Below the pieces are notes generated by a model that worked only from the letters and a program-made list of their open reading frames with translations, searched no databases and had not been told where the DNA came from. A stretch of DNA of 29,922 nucleotides from JBKPNX01 sp046732855 (GTDB lineage: Bacteria; Pseudomonadota; Alphaproteobacteria; Geminicoccales; Geminicoccaceae): the NCBI GenBank assembly GCA_046732855.1, contig JBKPNX010000132.1, forward strand, positions 1 through 29,922, given 5' to 3'. Below, one piece after another: positions 22,911 through 29,922 of this stretch. Positions within the stretch are counted from its first letter, which is position 1, and every line of letters begins with the position of its first letter. Both the position numbers and the translations under genes were made by a program.

Positions 22911-23410
22911 GGGCCGTCCCGATCCTTGAGCTCCAGCGCCCGGCGCAGCACCCAGTGCACGCTCGGGAAGGCCAGCTCGTCCCAAGGAATCGCGCGCCAG
23001 TCGAACAGATCGAGCTCGAGCGTCTCCGTCCCGGCGACCACGTCCGGATCGAGCAGGCGCGCGCCATAGAACAGCTGGACCTGGCCGATGCGCACGACGT
23101 TGTACAGCGCGAGCAGCCCGGTCAGCTCGATGCGCGCGCCCGCCTCCTCGCGCGCCTCGCGCCTCGCGCCGTCGTCGGTGCTCTCGCCCCGCTCCAGATA
23201 GCCGGCCGGGACCACCCAGAACCCGGCGCGCGGCTCGATCGCCCGGCGGCACAAGAGAACGCGGTCCTGCCAGCGGCACACCGCGCCGACCACGATCTTC
23301 GGATTGAGGTAGTGGATCTCGCCGCACCCCGTGCAGACATGCCGCTCGAAGGTGTCGCCCTCGGGCCGGCGCAGCACGACCGGCGCGCCGCACTGGCTGC
23401 AAAAGCGCAT
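22886..23410 (-). CDS. Nudix hydrolase with N-terminal zinc ribbon
   Basis: A 174-residue hydrolase of nucleoside diphosphates linked to another moiety. The N-terminal zinc ribbon uses Cys4/Cys7 and Cys26/Cys29. The Nudix box spans Gly70 to Ala92 and matches GX5EX7REUXEEXGU fully (GYLERGE, then REAREEAGA), so the metal site is complete. The ribbon and the INYLNPK-like HYLNPKIVVGAV segment recall NudC NADH pyrophosphatase relatives, but the protein is shorter than NudC and lacks its SQPWPFP motif, so the substrate is open. It starts 12 nt after the DUF1192 gene and is probably cotranscribed with it. Confidence 0.9.
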   Translation of the reverse strand: MRFCSQCGAPVVLRRPEGDTFERHVCTGCGEIHYLNPKIVVGAVCRWQDRVLLCRRAIEPRAGFWVVPAGYLERGESTDDGARREAREEAGARIELTGLLALYNVVRIGQVQLFYGARLLDPDVVAGTETLELDLFDWRAIPWDELAFPSVHWVLRRALELKDRDGPYLPALGP

Positions 23411-23422
23411 GGCTGCCGCCGG

Positions 23423-23611
23423 TCAGCGCTTCTTGAACAGCGCTTCCGCCGCACTGTGCACCGAGCGCCTCGCCGCGATCGCCGCCCGCGCGCGCTCGAT
23501 CTCGCCCTGCAGGCGGGCGATATACGCCTCGAGCTCCTCGACCGACCAGGTGGCGAGATCGGGCGGCTTGGCGCTCGGCCGCCGCGGCAGGTCGTCCGGC
23601 TCTTCGGCCAT
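23423..23611 (-). CDS. DUF1192 family small protein
   Basis: A 62-residue protein with the core DLATWSVEELEAYIARLQGE and a helical, charged C-terminus, typical of DUF1192, a small alphaproteobacterial family of unknown function that looks like a short coiled coil. I chose ATG 23611 because GGAGGT lies 8 nt upstream; the longer open frame adds only Arg-rich sequence. The Nudix gene begins 12 nt downstream, so the two form an operon. A strong hairpin (23641-23663) sits in the leader. Confidence 0.85.
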   Translation of the reverse strand: MAEEPDDLPRRPSAKPPDLATWSVEELEAYIARLQGEIERARAAIAARRSVHSAAEALFKKR

Positions 23612-23939
23612 GGTCGGGCACCTCCGGTTCGTGCCCGGCCGCGACGGCGCGACGCGCCGTCGCGAGGCTGAGCACCTGCAGCGCTGTCCGACCTTGGCCA
23701 GATCAGCCGCGCTTGGCAAGAACCCCCGCGCGCGATCCGCGCGTCGGCGCCCCACGAGCCGCCCTCGAGCTCGCCGCCCGGTAGTTCGCCGCTGGTCTTG
23801 CCCCCTTGCGCAGGCCGCTCCTCACCGGCCCTGAGGAGCTCCTGCCCAGCACGCCCGTGGGATCGGCCTGCCTTGGGCCCGGGGCGCGGGCCGCCCACAT
23901 AACAGCCAGTCGCAGTATTCTCTTGGATCCAAGGTGCGG
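23612..23939. other. Divergent spacer between DUF1192 and the exporter gene
   Basis: 328 bp with no supported gene. It contains the leader hairpin of the DUF1192-Nudix operon (23641-23663). Promoters for both directions must lie here, but I cannot point to clear boxes. Confidence 0.5.
23641..23663 (-). promoter_or_regulatory. Perfect 10-bp stem-loop in the DUF1192-Nudix leader
   Basis: GCGACGGCGC (23641-23650) pairs perfectly with GCGCCGTCGC (23654-23663) around a GAC triloop, 30-52 bp upstream of the DUF1192 start. It may be a leader structure or an operator. No T-run follows on the minus strand. Confidence 0.45.
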
Positions 23940-25766
23940 ATGACGAGCGCCGCCTCCCCCAGCACTTCCTCTCCCGTCAGGAAACGTCCGGCAAGCTCCA
24001 GTCTCGACTGGCCCCGCGTCCGCTCGGTCATCCTCCCGTTCCTGTGGCCGCGCAAGAGCGCCGGTCTGCGCGCGCGCGTGGTCGTCGCGCTCGTCTTTCT
24101 GCTCGCGGCGAAGATCATCACCGTCCAGGTGCCGTTCTTCTTCAAGGCGGTGGTCGATCGTCTGAGCGCCCTGGATGGCGCGGCGCTCGCTCTGCCGCTC
24201 GGGGCGCTGCTCGCCTACGGCCTTGCCCGCCTGTGCGCCGCGGGCTTCACCGAGCTGCGCGACGCGATCTTTGCCAAGGTCGCCGAGACCGCCGGACGCC
24301 TCGTGTCGCTGCGGGTGTTCAGCCATCTGTTCACCCTGTCGCTGCGCTATCATCTGGAGCGGCGCACCGGCGAGCTCGCGCGCGTGATCGAGCGCGGGGT
24401 CGAGGCGATCACCTTCCTGCTCGGGGTGGTCCTGTTCAACGTCGGCCCGACCTTGTTCGAGTTCGCGCTGGTGATCGGCATCCTGCTGGTCAAGTACCCC
24501 TGGCCGTTCGCGGCCGTGGTGTTCGTCACCATCGTGCTTTACGCCCTGTTCACCTTCCTCGCCTCCGAGTGGCGCATCGGCATCAGGCGCGAGATGAACC
24601 AGCGCGACAACGAGGTCAGCGCCCAGAGCGTCGACAGCCTGCTCAACTACGAGACGGTCAAGGCGTTCACCAACGAGAGCTTCGAGCGCGCCCGCCTGGA
24701 CCGTACCCTCCAGCTCTACCAGAAGGCCGCGATCCGCTCGCAGACGTCGCTCGCCGCGCTCAACTTCGGCCAAGCCGCGATCATCGCAGTCGGCGTCACC
24801 ACGATGATGATCATGGCCGCGCGCGGCGTGGTCGCCGGCACCATGACCGTGGGCGATGTGGTCCTGGTCAACACCTTCCTCTTGCAGCTGTACCAGCCGC
24901 TCAACTTCCTCGGCGTCGTCTACCGCCAGATCAGGCAGTCGCTGACCGACCTCGAGAACCTGATGGCCCTGCTCGAGCTCGAGCCCGAGGTCAAGGATCG
25001 CCCGGGCGCGCAGCCGCTCGCGCTGAGCGCCGCCGAGGTTCGCTTCGATCGCGTGAGCTTCGGCTACGATCCGAGGCGGCCGGTGCTCCTCGACGTCGAT
25101 TTCACCATTCCCGCCGGCCATACGCTTGCCCTGGTCGGCAGGTCGGGCGCCGGCAAGTCCACGGTCGTGCGTCTCCTGTTCCGCTTCTACGACGTCGACG
25201 AGGGCAGGATTCTGATCGACGGCCAGGACCTGCGCGACGTGACGCAGGAGTCCTTGCGCGCGGCGATCGGTCTGGTGCCGCAGGACACCGTGCTGTTCAA
25301 CGACACGATCCGGGCGAACATCGCCTACGGTCGCCCCGGCGCCGGCCAGGCCGAGATCGAGGCGGCGGCGCGCGCCGCGCAGATCCACGACTTCATCCGC
25401 CTCCTGCCGGACGGCTACGACACCGTGGTCGGCGAGCGCGGCCTCAAGCTGTCCGGCGGCGAGAAGCAGCGGGTCGCGATCGCGCGCATGGTCCTGAAGG
25501 ACCCGCCGATTTTGGTGTTCGACGAGGCGACCTCGGCGCTCGATTCCGGCACCGAGCGCCTGATTCAGAGCGCGTTGCGGCGCCTCTCGACTGGACGCAC
25601 CACGCTGATCATCGCGCACCGCCTGTCGACCGTGGTCGACGCCGACCAGATCCTCGTGCTCGAGGACGGCCGCGTGGTCGAGCACGGCCGCCATCACCAG
25701 CTGCTCGCCCGCGGCGGCCACTACGCGCAGATGTGGGAACGGCAGCAGGCCGTCCCAGCGGCGTGA
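23940..25766 (+). CDS. Atm1/HMT1-type ABC exporter
   Basis: A 608-residue fused membrane-plus-ATPase half transporter of the ABCB7/Atm1 class. The membrane domain (about residues 30-320) starts at FLWPRKSAGLRARVVVALVF and has six predicted helices. The conserved SLLNYETVKAFTNE segment, typical of Atm1, lies near residue 240. The ATPase domain has Walker A GRSGAGKST (about 400), LSGGEKQR (about 505), Walker B ILVFDEATSALD and the switch His in IAHRLST. Bacterial members export glutathione conjugates of metals or persulfides and support metal resistance or iron-sulfur homeostasis. ATG 23940 has AAGG five nt before it. The N-terminal 25 residues are Ser/Arg-rich and cytoplasmic. It stands alone. 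Confidence 0.92.
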   Translation: MTSAASPSTSSPVRKRPASSSLDWPRVRSVILPFLWPRKSAGLRARVVVALVFLLAAKIITVQVPFFFKAVVDRLSALDGAALALPLGALLAYGLARLCAAGFTELRDAIFAKVAETAGRLVSLRVFSHLFTLSLRYHLERRTGELARVIERGVEAITFLLGVVLFNVGPTLFEFALVIGILLVKYPWPFAAVVFVTIVLYALFTFLASEWRIGIRREMNQRDNEVSAQSVDSLLNYETVKAFTNESFERARLDRTLQLYQKAAIRSQTSLAALNFGQAAIIAVGVTTMMIMAARGVVAGTMTVGDVVLVNTFLLQLYQPLNFLGVVYRQIRQSLTDLENLMALLELEPEVKDRPGAQPLALSAAEVRFDRVSFGYDPRRPVLLDVDFTIPAGHTLALVGRSGAGKSTVVRLLFRFYDVDEGRILIDGQDLRDVTQESLRAAIGLVPQDTVLFNDTIRANIAYGRPGAGQAEIEAAARAAQIHDFIRLLPDGYDTVVGERGLKLSGGEKQRVAIARMVLKDPPILVFDEATSALDSGTERLIQSALRRLSTGRTTLIIAHRLSTVVDADQILVLEDGRVVEHGRHHQLLARGGHYAQMWERQQAVPAA

Positions 25767-25770
25767 GCCG

Positions 25771-26135
25771 CTACGGCCCGGGCTCGAACTCGCGCAGCAG
25801 AGCGGCCACCGCCGCTTTCAAAGGTAGCAGGTCGGCCGTCGCGGTATGCCAGACCGTCGCGTCGTTCACGACTGTCATCTTCGTGTCGCAGCACGTTGCC
25901 GATGCCGGCGATTTTCTGCCACGGAATCTCGGGGTGGCGATCTTTCAGGCTCGGCGGGAGGCGCCGCGAGGCCTCGGAGACGATCTCGATGCAGCGCTCC
26001 ACCGCACGCCTGGTCGGACGATCGGCGGCATAAGCCTTGTAAGCTCCGCCCCGCCAGGATCTGCGCAATATCGTTGATCGCCTCGAGCATCTGCTCGAGC
26101 ACGATACGCGGATCGCGCGGCGCCGCGATCAGAAC
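25771..26135 (-). pseudogene. HEPN-domain (HepT/DUF86) toxin, broken
   Basis: Three successive minus-strand frames encode one HEPN toxin of about 120 residues. Frame one has DPRIVLEQMLEAINDIAQIL. A shift at about 26045-26052 is needed to reach AYKAYAADRPTRRAVERCIE and HPEIPWQKIAGIGNVLRHE. A second shift at about 25872-25882 leads to VVNDATVWHTATADLLPLKA and the stop at 25771-25773. HepT toxins are RNases using an RX4-6H motif, normally R-N-x-x-x-H; here the Arg position reads Gly (GIGNVLRH). Two frameshifts plus the altered motif argue for a true pseudogene rather than sequence error. The antitoxin gene directly upstream reads into it without a stop. Confidence 0.8.
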
Positions 26136-26465
26136 ACCCTCGACCGCCTCCCCGAGCACGGCCGCGCGCAGGCGGGGGCGCATCGCGTCCGGAAAACCGA
26201 GGTCGACCGGACGCCCGAGCAGGCCGGCCAGATCGTTCTTGAGATCCAGGAACGCGAACAGGCCGAAGCGGTGCGCGGCATCGACCTCGATCAGGAGATC
26301 GACGTCGCTGTCCGGGCCAATATCGCCGCGGGCAATGGAGCCGAACAGCGCGAGACGCGTGAGGCCACGCGCGCGCAGTGCACGCTCCTGACCGCGCAGC
26401 ACGCGCAGCACGCGCTCGCGCTCCTCGCGCCGGGCGGCAACGGTCGTCCCGACGGATACGGCCAT
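26136..26465 (-). CDS. MntA-like nucleotidyltransferase antitoxin
   Basis: About 110 residues of minimal nucleotidyltransferase, the antitoxin of MntA-HepT modules, which neutralises HepT by adding AMP near its active site. The GSX10DXD motif is complete: GSIARGDIGPDSDVD (42-56), preceded by LTRLALF. The start ATG 26465 has no strong ribosome binding site. The end at 26136 is a domain boundary only: the frame has no stop there and continues into the HEPN region, ending downstream of the first frameshift. Thus the antitoxin is likely still made, possibly with a junk C-terminal tail, while its toxin is dead. The longer upstream frame (to 26897) is probably chance. Confidence 0.7.
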
Positions 26466-26820
26466 CGTCCGCCCATGCTCCCATGCCGGCCTCGGGCTCG
26501 TAGTCGGCGCCGGCGCATTGACCGACGCCAGGTGGTGCCCGGTCAGCGCGGCACCTACGTTGAGCGCTACGGCAGGCCCGCCGACCGACCTCACGGCGCG
26601 GCGGGCAGAAGGCCTGCGCCGCGGGGACGGTACCTTGGCGCCTCGCTGCGATGGGTGGCCGCGCGTGGCGCTCAGCGGGTGCTGAGCCGCCAACGGCGAG
26701 GGTGACTCCGCGCCCGGTTTGGGGCTTTCAGCGCAAAGGAGCGGAGATCCGCGCTCTCCTCGGGGATCGCCAGGTAACGCAGCCAGAGGGGGATACCGCA
26801 CACCCCACTGTCTCATCGTT
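26466..26820. other. Spacer at the edge of the accessory island
   Basis: 355 bp without a supported gene. It contains a hairpin (GCTCAGC 26670-26676 with GCTGAGC 26681-26687, GGGT loop). The sequence becomes less GC-rich toward the right as the glycoside hydrolase pseudogene begins. Confidence 0.5.
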
Positions 26821-27728
26821 TTACTGCGCTTGCTGCGAATAGAACGGATCCGCAGGCCATTGTTTCGTCCAGACAGAGGGATGCGGCGTCGGATCATAGG
26901 TGTTGCCCGGATTGAGATCGAGGAATATCCAGCTTATTTTGTTCGCTTCGTGATAGTCTCAGTACGGTTTTGTGTACTGCGATCCTTTAATAGTCGACAT
27001 CTCAGTCGCAATCACTGGGTATCCTGCGCTGCGCAGTGCGCCAATCGCATTGTAATCCGACGTCGCAAACGGATGGTAACCGACCGACGCATTTGCGTAG
27101 TTAATTCCGGCAGTGCTCTTCACTTTGGTAATCAGATTGTTGTCAATGTGAGCGGGCGACCACAGAATGATGTGCGTGTTGGGAACTCGGGAACTGATGT
27201 ATTTGTACATATTGACCTGCGCCAGCATGTCGTATTGTGAGATCTGGGAAGGGGACCAATGCACCGACTCATTGAACGTCTCATAAATCACGTGCGTTTC
27301 ATTCTTGTAACGCGGGGCAAGCTTGGCCCACACCGTTTCGTACACATTTCTGTTGTACCTGCTTTTATTATAGAGATTGAGAATGATGTACATGCCAGCC
27401 TTCTTCGCATTCGCGACGGCAACATCCAAATGAGCAGTAAGTGTGTTGAGATCAACGATGGTCGTTGAATCAACCGGCTTGCAGCAATACTCGAACGTTT
27501 GTAGTTGTCGCGCACGTTGGTCCACCACGAAAGATTCATGTATTACTGATTATTGTGGTCGTATTCAAATGAGTTTTCGCTTGCTCCACGCAAGAGCGAG
27601 CCGTTTTCCGCGACAAGAACGTGATCGACTATTTTCGGTCGGCCGCGCTGTATCGCGTAGGCGACATCGGTTTGTGCAAAAACAAAATATGGCATGAGAA
27701 AAAATGCGAGTGCTATGAGTATCCGCAT
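26821..27728 (-). pseudogene. Glycoside hydrolase family 5-like secreted enzyme, broken
   Basis: The remains of a secreted GH5-like glycanase (about 300 residues). It begins at ATG 27728 with a signal peptide (MRILIALAFFLMPYFVFAQ). The frame continues to a TAA at 27543-27545, then resumes in the same frame with YMNLSWWTNVRDNYK. At least one frameshift near 27475-27505 leads into DLNTLTAHLDVAVANAKKAG and YETFNESVHW, where the NE pair holds the acid/base Glu (codon 27268-27270). VIATEMST carries the nucleophile Glu (27001-27003). A TGA at 26959-26961 interrupts, and the same frame goes on through YHEANKISWIFLDLNPG to TAA 26821-26823. The segment is clearly AT-richer than its surroundings, indicating horizontal transfer. 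Cellulase-like substrate is a family-level guess. Confidence 0.75.
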
Positions 27729-28007
27729 CGGGGTGAACAACGAGGCATGGAGGAGGTGCATAGTAGTATTATCTCCTATGCTGTATGGAGAGGGGTGGTG
27801 TTTGTATAGGTGCCCATGCCCGCAATGGGAAGCCCATATAACGACAAGATCCCGCTGTGGTTTCATCGTAATCGTCCATTCGTGAGGTGCGGCCTTGCCC
27901 AGCCGCTCTTGAGATGCGAAGGGTGCCACGCTTTATTACTCCGCGCAGTGACGCAGGTTACTGGGGGTGACCGAGGTCACATCTCGGCGCGCGTGTGCTA
28001 CGCCGGC

Positions 28008-28280
28008 TTACTCGCCCGACCACGCGGACAGCTGGGCCCCGAGATGCCGGCGCGCCAGCACACAGATCGCCGGCTTGCAGTCGGGGCCGATCTTCGGACC
28101 GATCGTGACCTTCTGAATCGTGCCGCTGTCCCAGGGCACGAGGACCTCCGTGAAAGGCGCCGTACTCGCCGAGGCGGCCGAGACGGCGCGACTGTCGTTC
28201 CGCAGCGCAAAAGCGCGGACGGCTGCCCGCACCCGCCTGCTACGCGGGAGGATCTCCGCGTCGCCCCACGAGGTCACCAA
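28008..28280 (-). pseudogene. Possible remnant of a DUF2971-like protein
   Basis: A 90-residue frame whose second half (FTEVLVPWDSGTIQKVTIGP and ARRHLGAQLSAW) resembles the C-terminal part of DUF2971 proteins, often found in defence or mobile islands. The first third has no recognisable motif, no strong ribosome binding site is seen, and the full family is about three times longer. So it is at best a 3' fragment. The match is from memory of the family pattern and is weak. Confidence 0.3.
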
Positions 28281-28310
28281 TCGATTCAGGCCGTGGTGTT
28301 AGTCAATATT

Positions 28311-28480
28311 TTATCGCCGAGGAGCGCGTGCTCGCTCGGGCACAGCAGGCCAGTAGCCTACATGCTCAGGAGATCAGCGCTCTCAAGCCCAACAACCAGC
28401 ATTTGGTACAGCGTGTCGCAGGCTCGAGCGCCGGCTCAAGCTCGAGCTGGGCGTCTTTTTTCGCGGGGTGCTGTTGCAGT
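28311..28480 (+). pseudogene. Possible transposase N-terminal remnant (IS66-like coiled coil)
   Basis: One frame reads EERVLARAQQASSLHAQEIS and ALKPNNQHLVQRVA; after a shift near 28425 the next frame gives LERRLKLELG. This resembles the coiled-coil start (LVxRVAxLERRL) of IS66-type transposases, but the usual SSNSSKPPSSD motif does not follow. No terminal inverted repeats were found. The minus strand also has a plausible-looking frame here (QWLGWLERIVLSNRKALQQH), so the assignment is tentative. Confidence 0.25.
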
Positions 28481-28559
28481 GCTTTACGGTTGCTGAGGAC
28501 GATGCGCTCTAACCAGCCAAGCCATTGATCTGAAGGTCTTCCCGCCGCCATCGCCGCCT

Positions 28560-29008
28560 CTATCGGCTCACCTTGTGAAAGATGATGTTCGGCAGCGTCC
28601 GGTCGCCGACCACGGCCGTTTCCACGAGCGTCCTGTTGAGCTGGTCGCGTTCGTAGCTGACGACCAGATGCGCCTCTTGGCCGTCCGAACAGGTGAGCAC
28701 GACGTCCGGGAAAACGAGCTCGTCGCCCTCGAGACCGCCCGTGCCCGCGGCGAACCCGGTTCCGCTGCCGCACAAGGAGATCACGGTGTCGGTCGCGGCG
28801 AGGTTGCAGGTCTGGTCCTTGGCGCAGGTGATGGAGCGGAGCGCATCGCCGCCATCCGTGGGGTCGATGCCCTCCCATAGCCGACGAACGACCGCTCGCC
28901 GACGAACGACCGCTCGTCATTGAACGACTGCTCGCTCCCGGCGTTTGCTGAAGCCGCGAACGCGAGGTCCAGCAATGCCGCAAAAACAAAAATCGAGAAT
29001 GGATTCAT
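28560..29008 (-). pseudogene. Secreted Cys-containing repeat protein, frameshifted, unknown
   Basis: Two frames join into one protein of about 149 residues. The first starts at ATG 29008 with a signal peptide (MNPFSIFVFAALLDLAFAAS, cleavage near SANA-GSE), followed by three 6-residue repeats (EQSFND, ERSFVG, ERSFVG). A missing base in the CCC run at 28874-28876 shifts to the frame GIDPTDGGDALRSITCAKDQ, which continues with four Cys in all (SITCAKDQTC, SLCGSG, VLTCSDG) and the tail TLPNIIFHKVSR. Repaired, it would be a small periplasmic or extracellular protein, perhaps with two disulfides. No family recognised. The single-base homopolymer break may be a sequence error. Confidence 0.65.
28880..28933 (-). 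repeat. Three tandem 18-nt coding repeats
   Basis: Units at 28880-28897, 28898-28915 (identical) and 28916-28933 (diverged) encode ERSFVG, ERSFVG and EQSFND on the minus strand. They lie right behind the signal peptide of the secreted protein. Exact identity of two units points to recent slippage or duplication. Confidence 0.85.
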
Positions 29009-29524
29009 CGGTACCTCCCCACCGAGTGAGCCGCCTCAGTCACGCTTCCGACCTCTCCGGTTCAGCGGGGCTCCTGTCCCGGGATTCGGCAGAAAACCCG
29101 GCCGGCCCAGCTGATTCTGCTTCCCGCCCAGGGCTCGGTCAATCTTTTCCGCGCGCGATCCCGGCCTGCTTGCGGCTGTGGCGCGATTGATCGGACACGG
29201 AGCGGCGGAATTGCGTGCTGAAGCGATCTCGTCCGGTAGCTTCGTCTGAGTGGCGAGGCATGCGTGCTCTTCGCCACGCCACGGCGTGGTGCGGATCGCG
29301 CGCGGGGATGGGACGAATTCGGCTCTGCCGTTTACCGTCTCTTAATCTCGTTCCGATCAACTGCAGGTAGGTAGCGACTGGCGTGAGGCTCGGTCGCGCG
29401 GGCATCCTATCGCCGGAGCTTGGCGAAACCGGCCGGCGCACCATCTATCGCACAAGCCCTGCGCAAGGGGCCGCTGCGGACGAGCCGCCACCGAGTGGTC
29501 CCTTGCAGTTGACGGGAGCTGCGC
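29009..29524. other. Intergenic region upstream of the E1 alpha gene
   Basis: 515 bp without a convincing gene. It has a 16-bp palindrome (CCACGCC-AC-GGCGTGG, 29274-29289). A minus-strand frame (29139-29444) is Arg-rich and lacks motifs. Promoters for the E1 alpha gene (right) and the secreted protein (left) should lie here. Confidence 0.5.
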
Positions 29525-29922
29525 ATGAGCAAAGTGGCACAATTCACGGTCGAGTATACCCAGTTCCTCGACCCGTCGGGTCGGCCGGCGGGGTCGCTGC
29601 CCGACTTCGCTAGGAACGCGGCGGCGCTGATCCCGCTGTATCGCGCCATGGTGCTGACCCGTCGCTTTGACGCCAAGGCGATCGCCCTGCAGCGCACCGG
29701 GCGCCTGGGCACCTTCGCGTCGTCGCTCGGCCAGGAAGCGGTGGTGGTGGGCCTCGCGAGCGCGATGCGGCCGGAGGACGTGCTGCTGCCGTCCTATCGC
29801 GAAACCGGCGCGCAGCTCTACCGCGGTGTGAGCCTCGAGGAGCTGCTGCTGTACTGGGGCGGCGACGAGCGCGGCAGCGATTTCGCCGGCCCGAGGCAGG
29901 ACTTTCCGGTCAGCGTGCCGGT
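29525..29922 (+). CDS. pdhA: Thiamine-diphosphate 2-oxoacid dehydrogenase E1 alpha, partial
   Basis: The first 132 residues of an E1 alpha subunit, cut by the window end. E1 decarboxylates pyruvate or a branched 2-oxoacid and passes the acyl group to the lipoyl domain of E2. Segments typical of the family are LIPLYRAMVLTRRFDAKAIA, GTFASSLGQEAVVVGLASAM, LLPSYRETGAQLYRGVSLEE and WGGDERGSDF. ATG 29525 has GGGAG six nt upstream. Pyruvate and branched-chain forms are hard to separate from the N-terminus alone, so the symbol is provisional. E1 beta and E2 genes are expected just beyond the window. Confidence 0.85.
   Translation, partial: MSKVAQFTVEYTQFLDPSGRPAGSLPDFARNAAALIPLYRAMVLTRRFDAKAIALQRTGRLGTFASSLGQEAVVVGLASAMRPEDVLLPSYRETGAQLYRGVSLEELLLYWGGDERGSDFAGPRQDFPVSVP

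Noticed and set aside
23703..25721. 672-residue minus-strand open frame
   Set aside because: Antisense shadow of the Atm1-like exporter.
25875..26897. 340-residue frame as one MntA protein
   Set aside because: The part upstream of 26465 is Arg/Ser/Pro-rich without motifs, and the part downstream of about 26046 is out of frame with the HEPN sequence.
27543..27545. Stop-codon recoding in the GH5 gene
   Set aside because: Two different stops (TAA and TGA) and a frameshift in one foreign-looking gene fit decay better than recoding, and other genes use TAA and TGA as normal stops.
1..29922. tRNA, rRNA or CRISPR array
   Set aside because: No T-loop-like sequence in a cloverleaf context, no rRNA-like stretch and no regularly spaced repeat-spacer series was found in the gene-free regions.

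Overview
The window looks like the chromosome of a GC-rich alphaproteobacterium, probably Rhodospirillales-like. The evidence is gene content: a 1626-residue NAD-dependent glutamate dehydrogenase, an RpoH sigma factor with its RpoH box, a PmtA-like phospholipid methyltransferase, an Atm1-type exporter, DUF1192 and DUF3008 proteins, an NDUFAF5-like methyltransferase, and the start of a 2-oxoacid dehydrogenase E1 alpha gene. The order-level placement is inference.

Layout. 0.2-5 kb: minus-strand rpoH, a UbiH-type hydroxylase and an HD-domain hydrolase, closed by an intrinsic terminator, with pmtA behind rpoH. 5-10 kb: the giant glutamate dehydrogenase (minus). 10-16 kb: a sugar ABC ATPase, a hicAB toxin-antitoxin pair, a peptide-type binding protein (minus), a 36-residue Lys/Thr/Ser-rich ORF among hairpins, and an RbsB-like binding protein. 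No permease accompanies any of the transport genes. 16-20 kb: an SGNH hydrolase lacking a normal start codon, a plant-type nicotinamidase, a frameshifted DUF3008 gene, an iron-permease-family membrane protein, a frameshifted MFS transporter. 20-25.8 kb: a methyltransferase, a 1 kb repeat-bearing spacer, a DUF3445 protein whose conserved N-terminus lies upstream of the first start codon, a Nudix/DUF1192 pair and the Atm1-like exporter. 25.8-29 kb: an accessory zone with an MntA antitoxin joined to a wrecked HEPN toxin, an AT-richer glycoside hydrolase family 5 pseudogene, two possible gene remnants and a frameshifted secreted Cys-containing protein with 18-nt repeats. From 29.5 kb: pdhA-like gene, cut by the window end.

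The most notable overall pattern is that every broken or start-less gene lies right of 16 kb; the left half, including a 4.9 kb gene, is clean. Some breaks sit in or beside short homopolymers and may be assembly errors; the HEPN and GH5 loci look truly decayed. I found no tRNA, rRNA, CRISPR array or intact insertion sequence. No unmistakably new multi-gene system is visible. The best leads are the short ORF at 14086-14196 with its leader hairpin, the repeat pair and inverted-repeat element at 20.9-21.6 kb, and the small secreted repeat protein at 28.6-29.0 kb.
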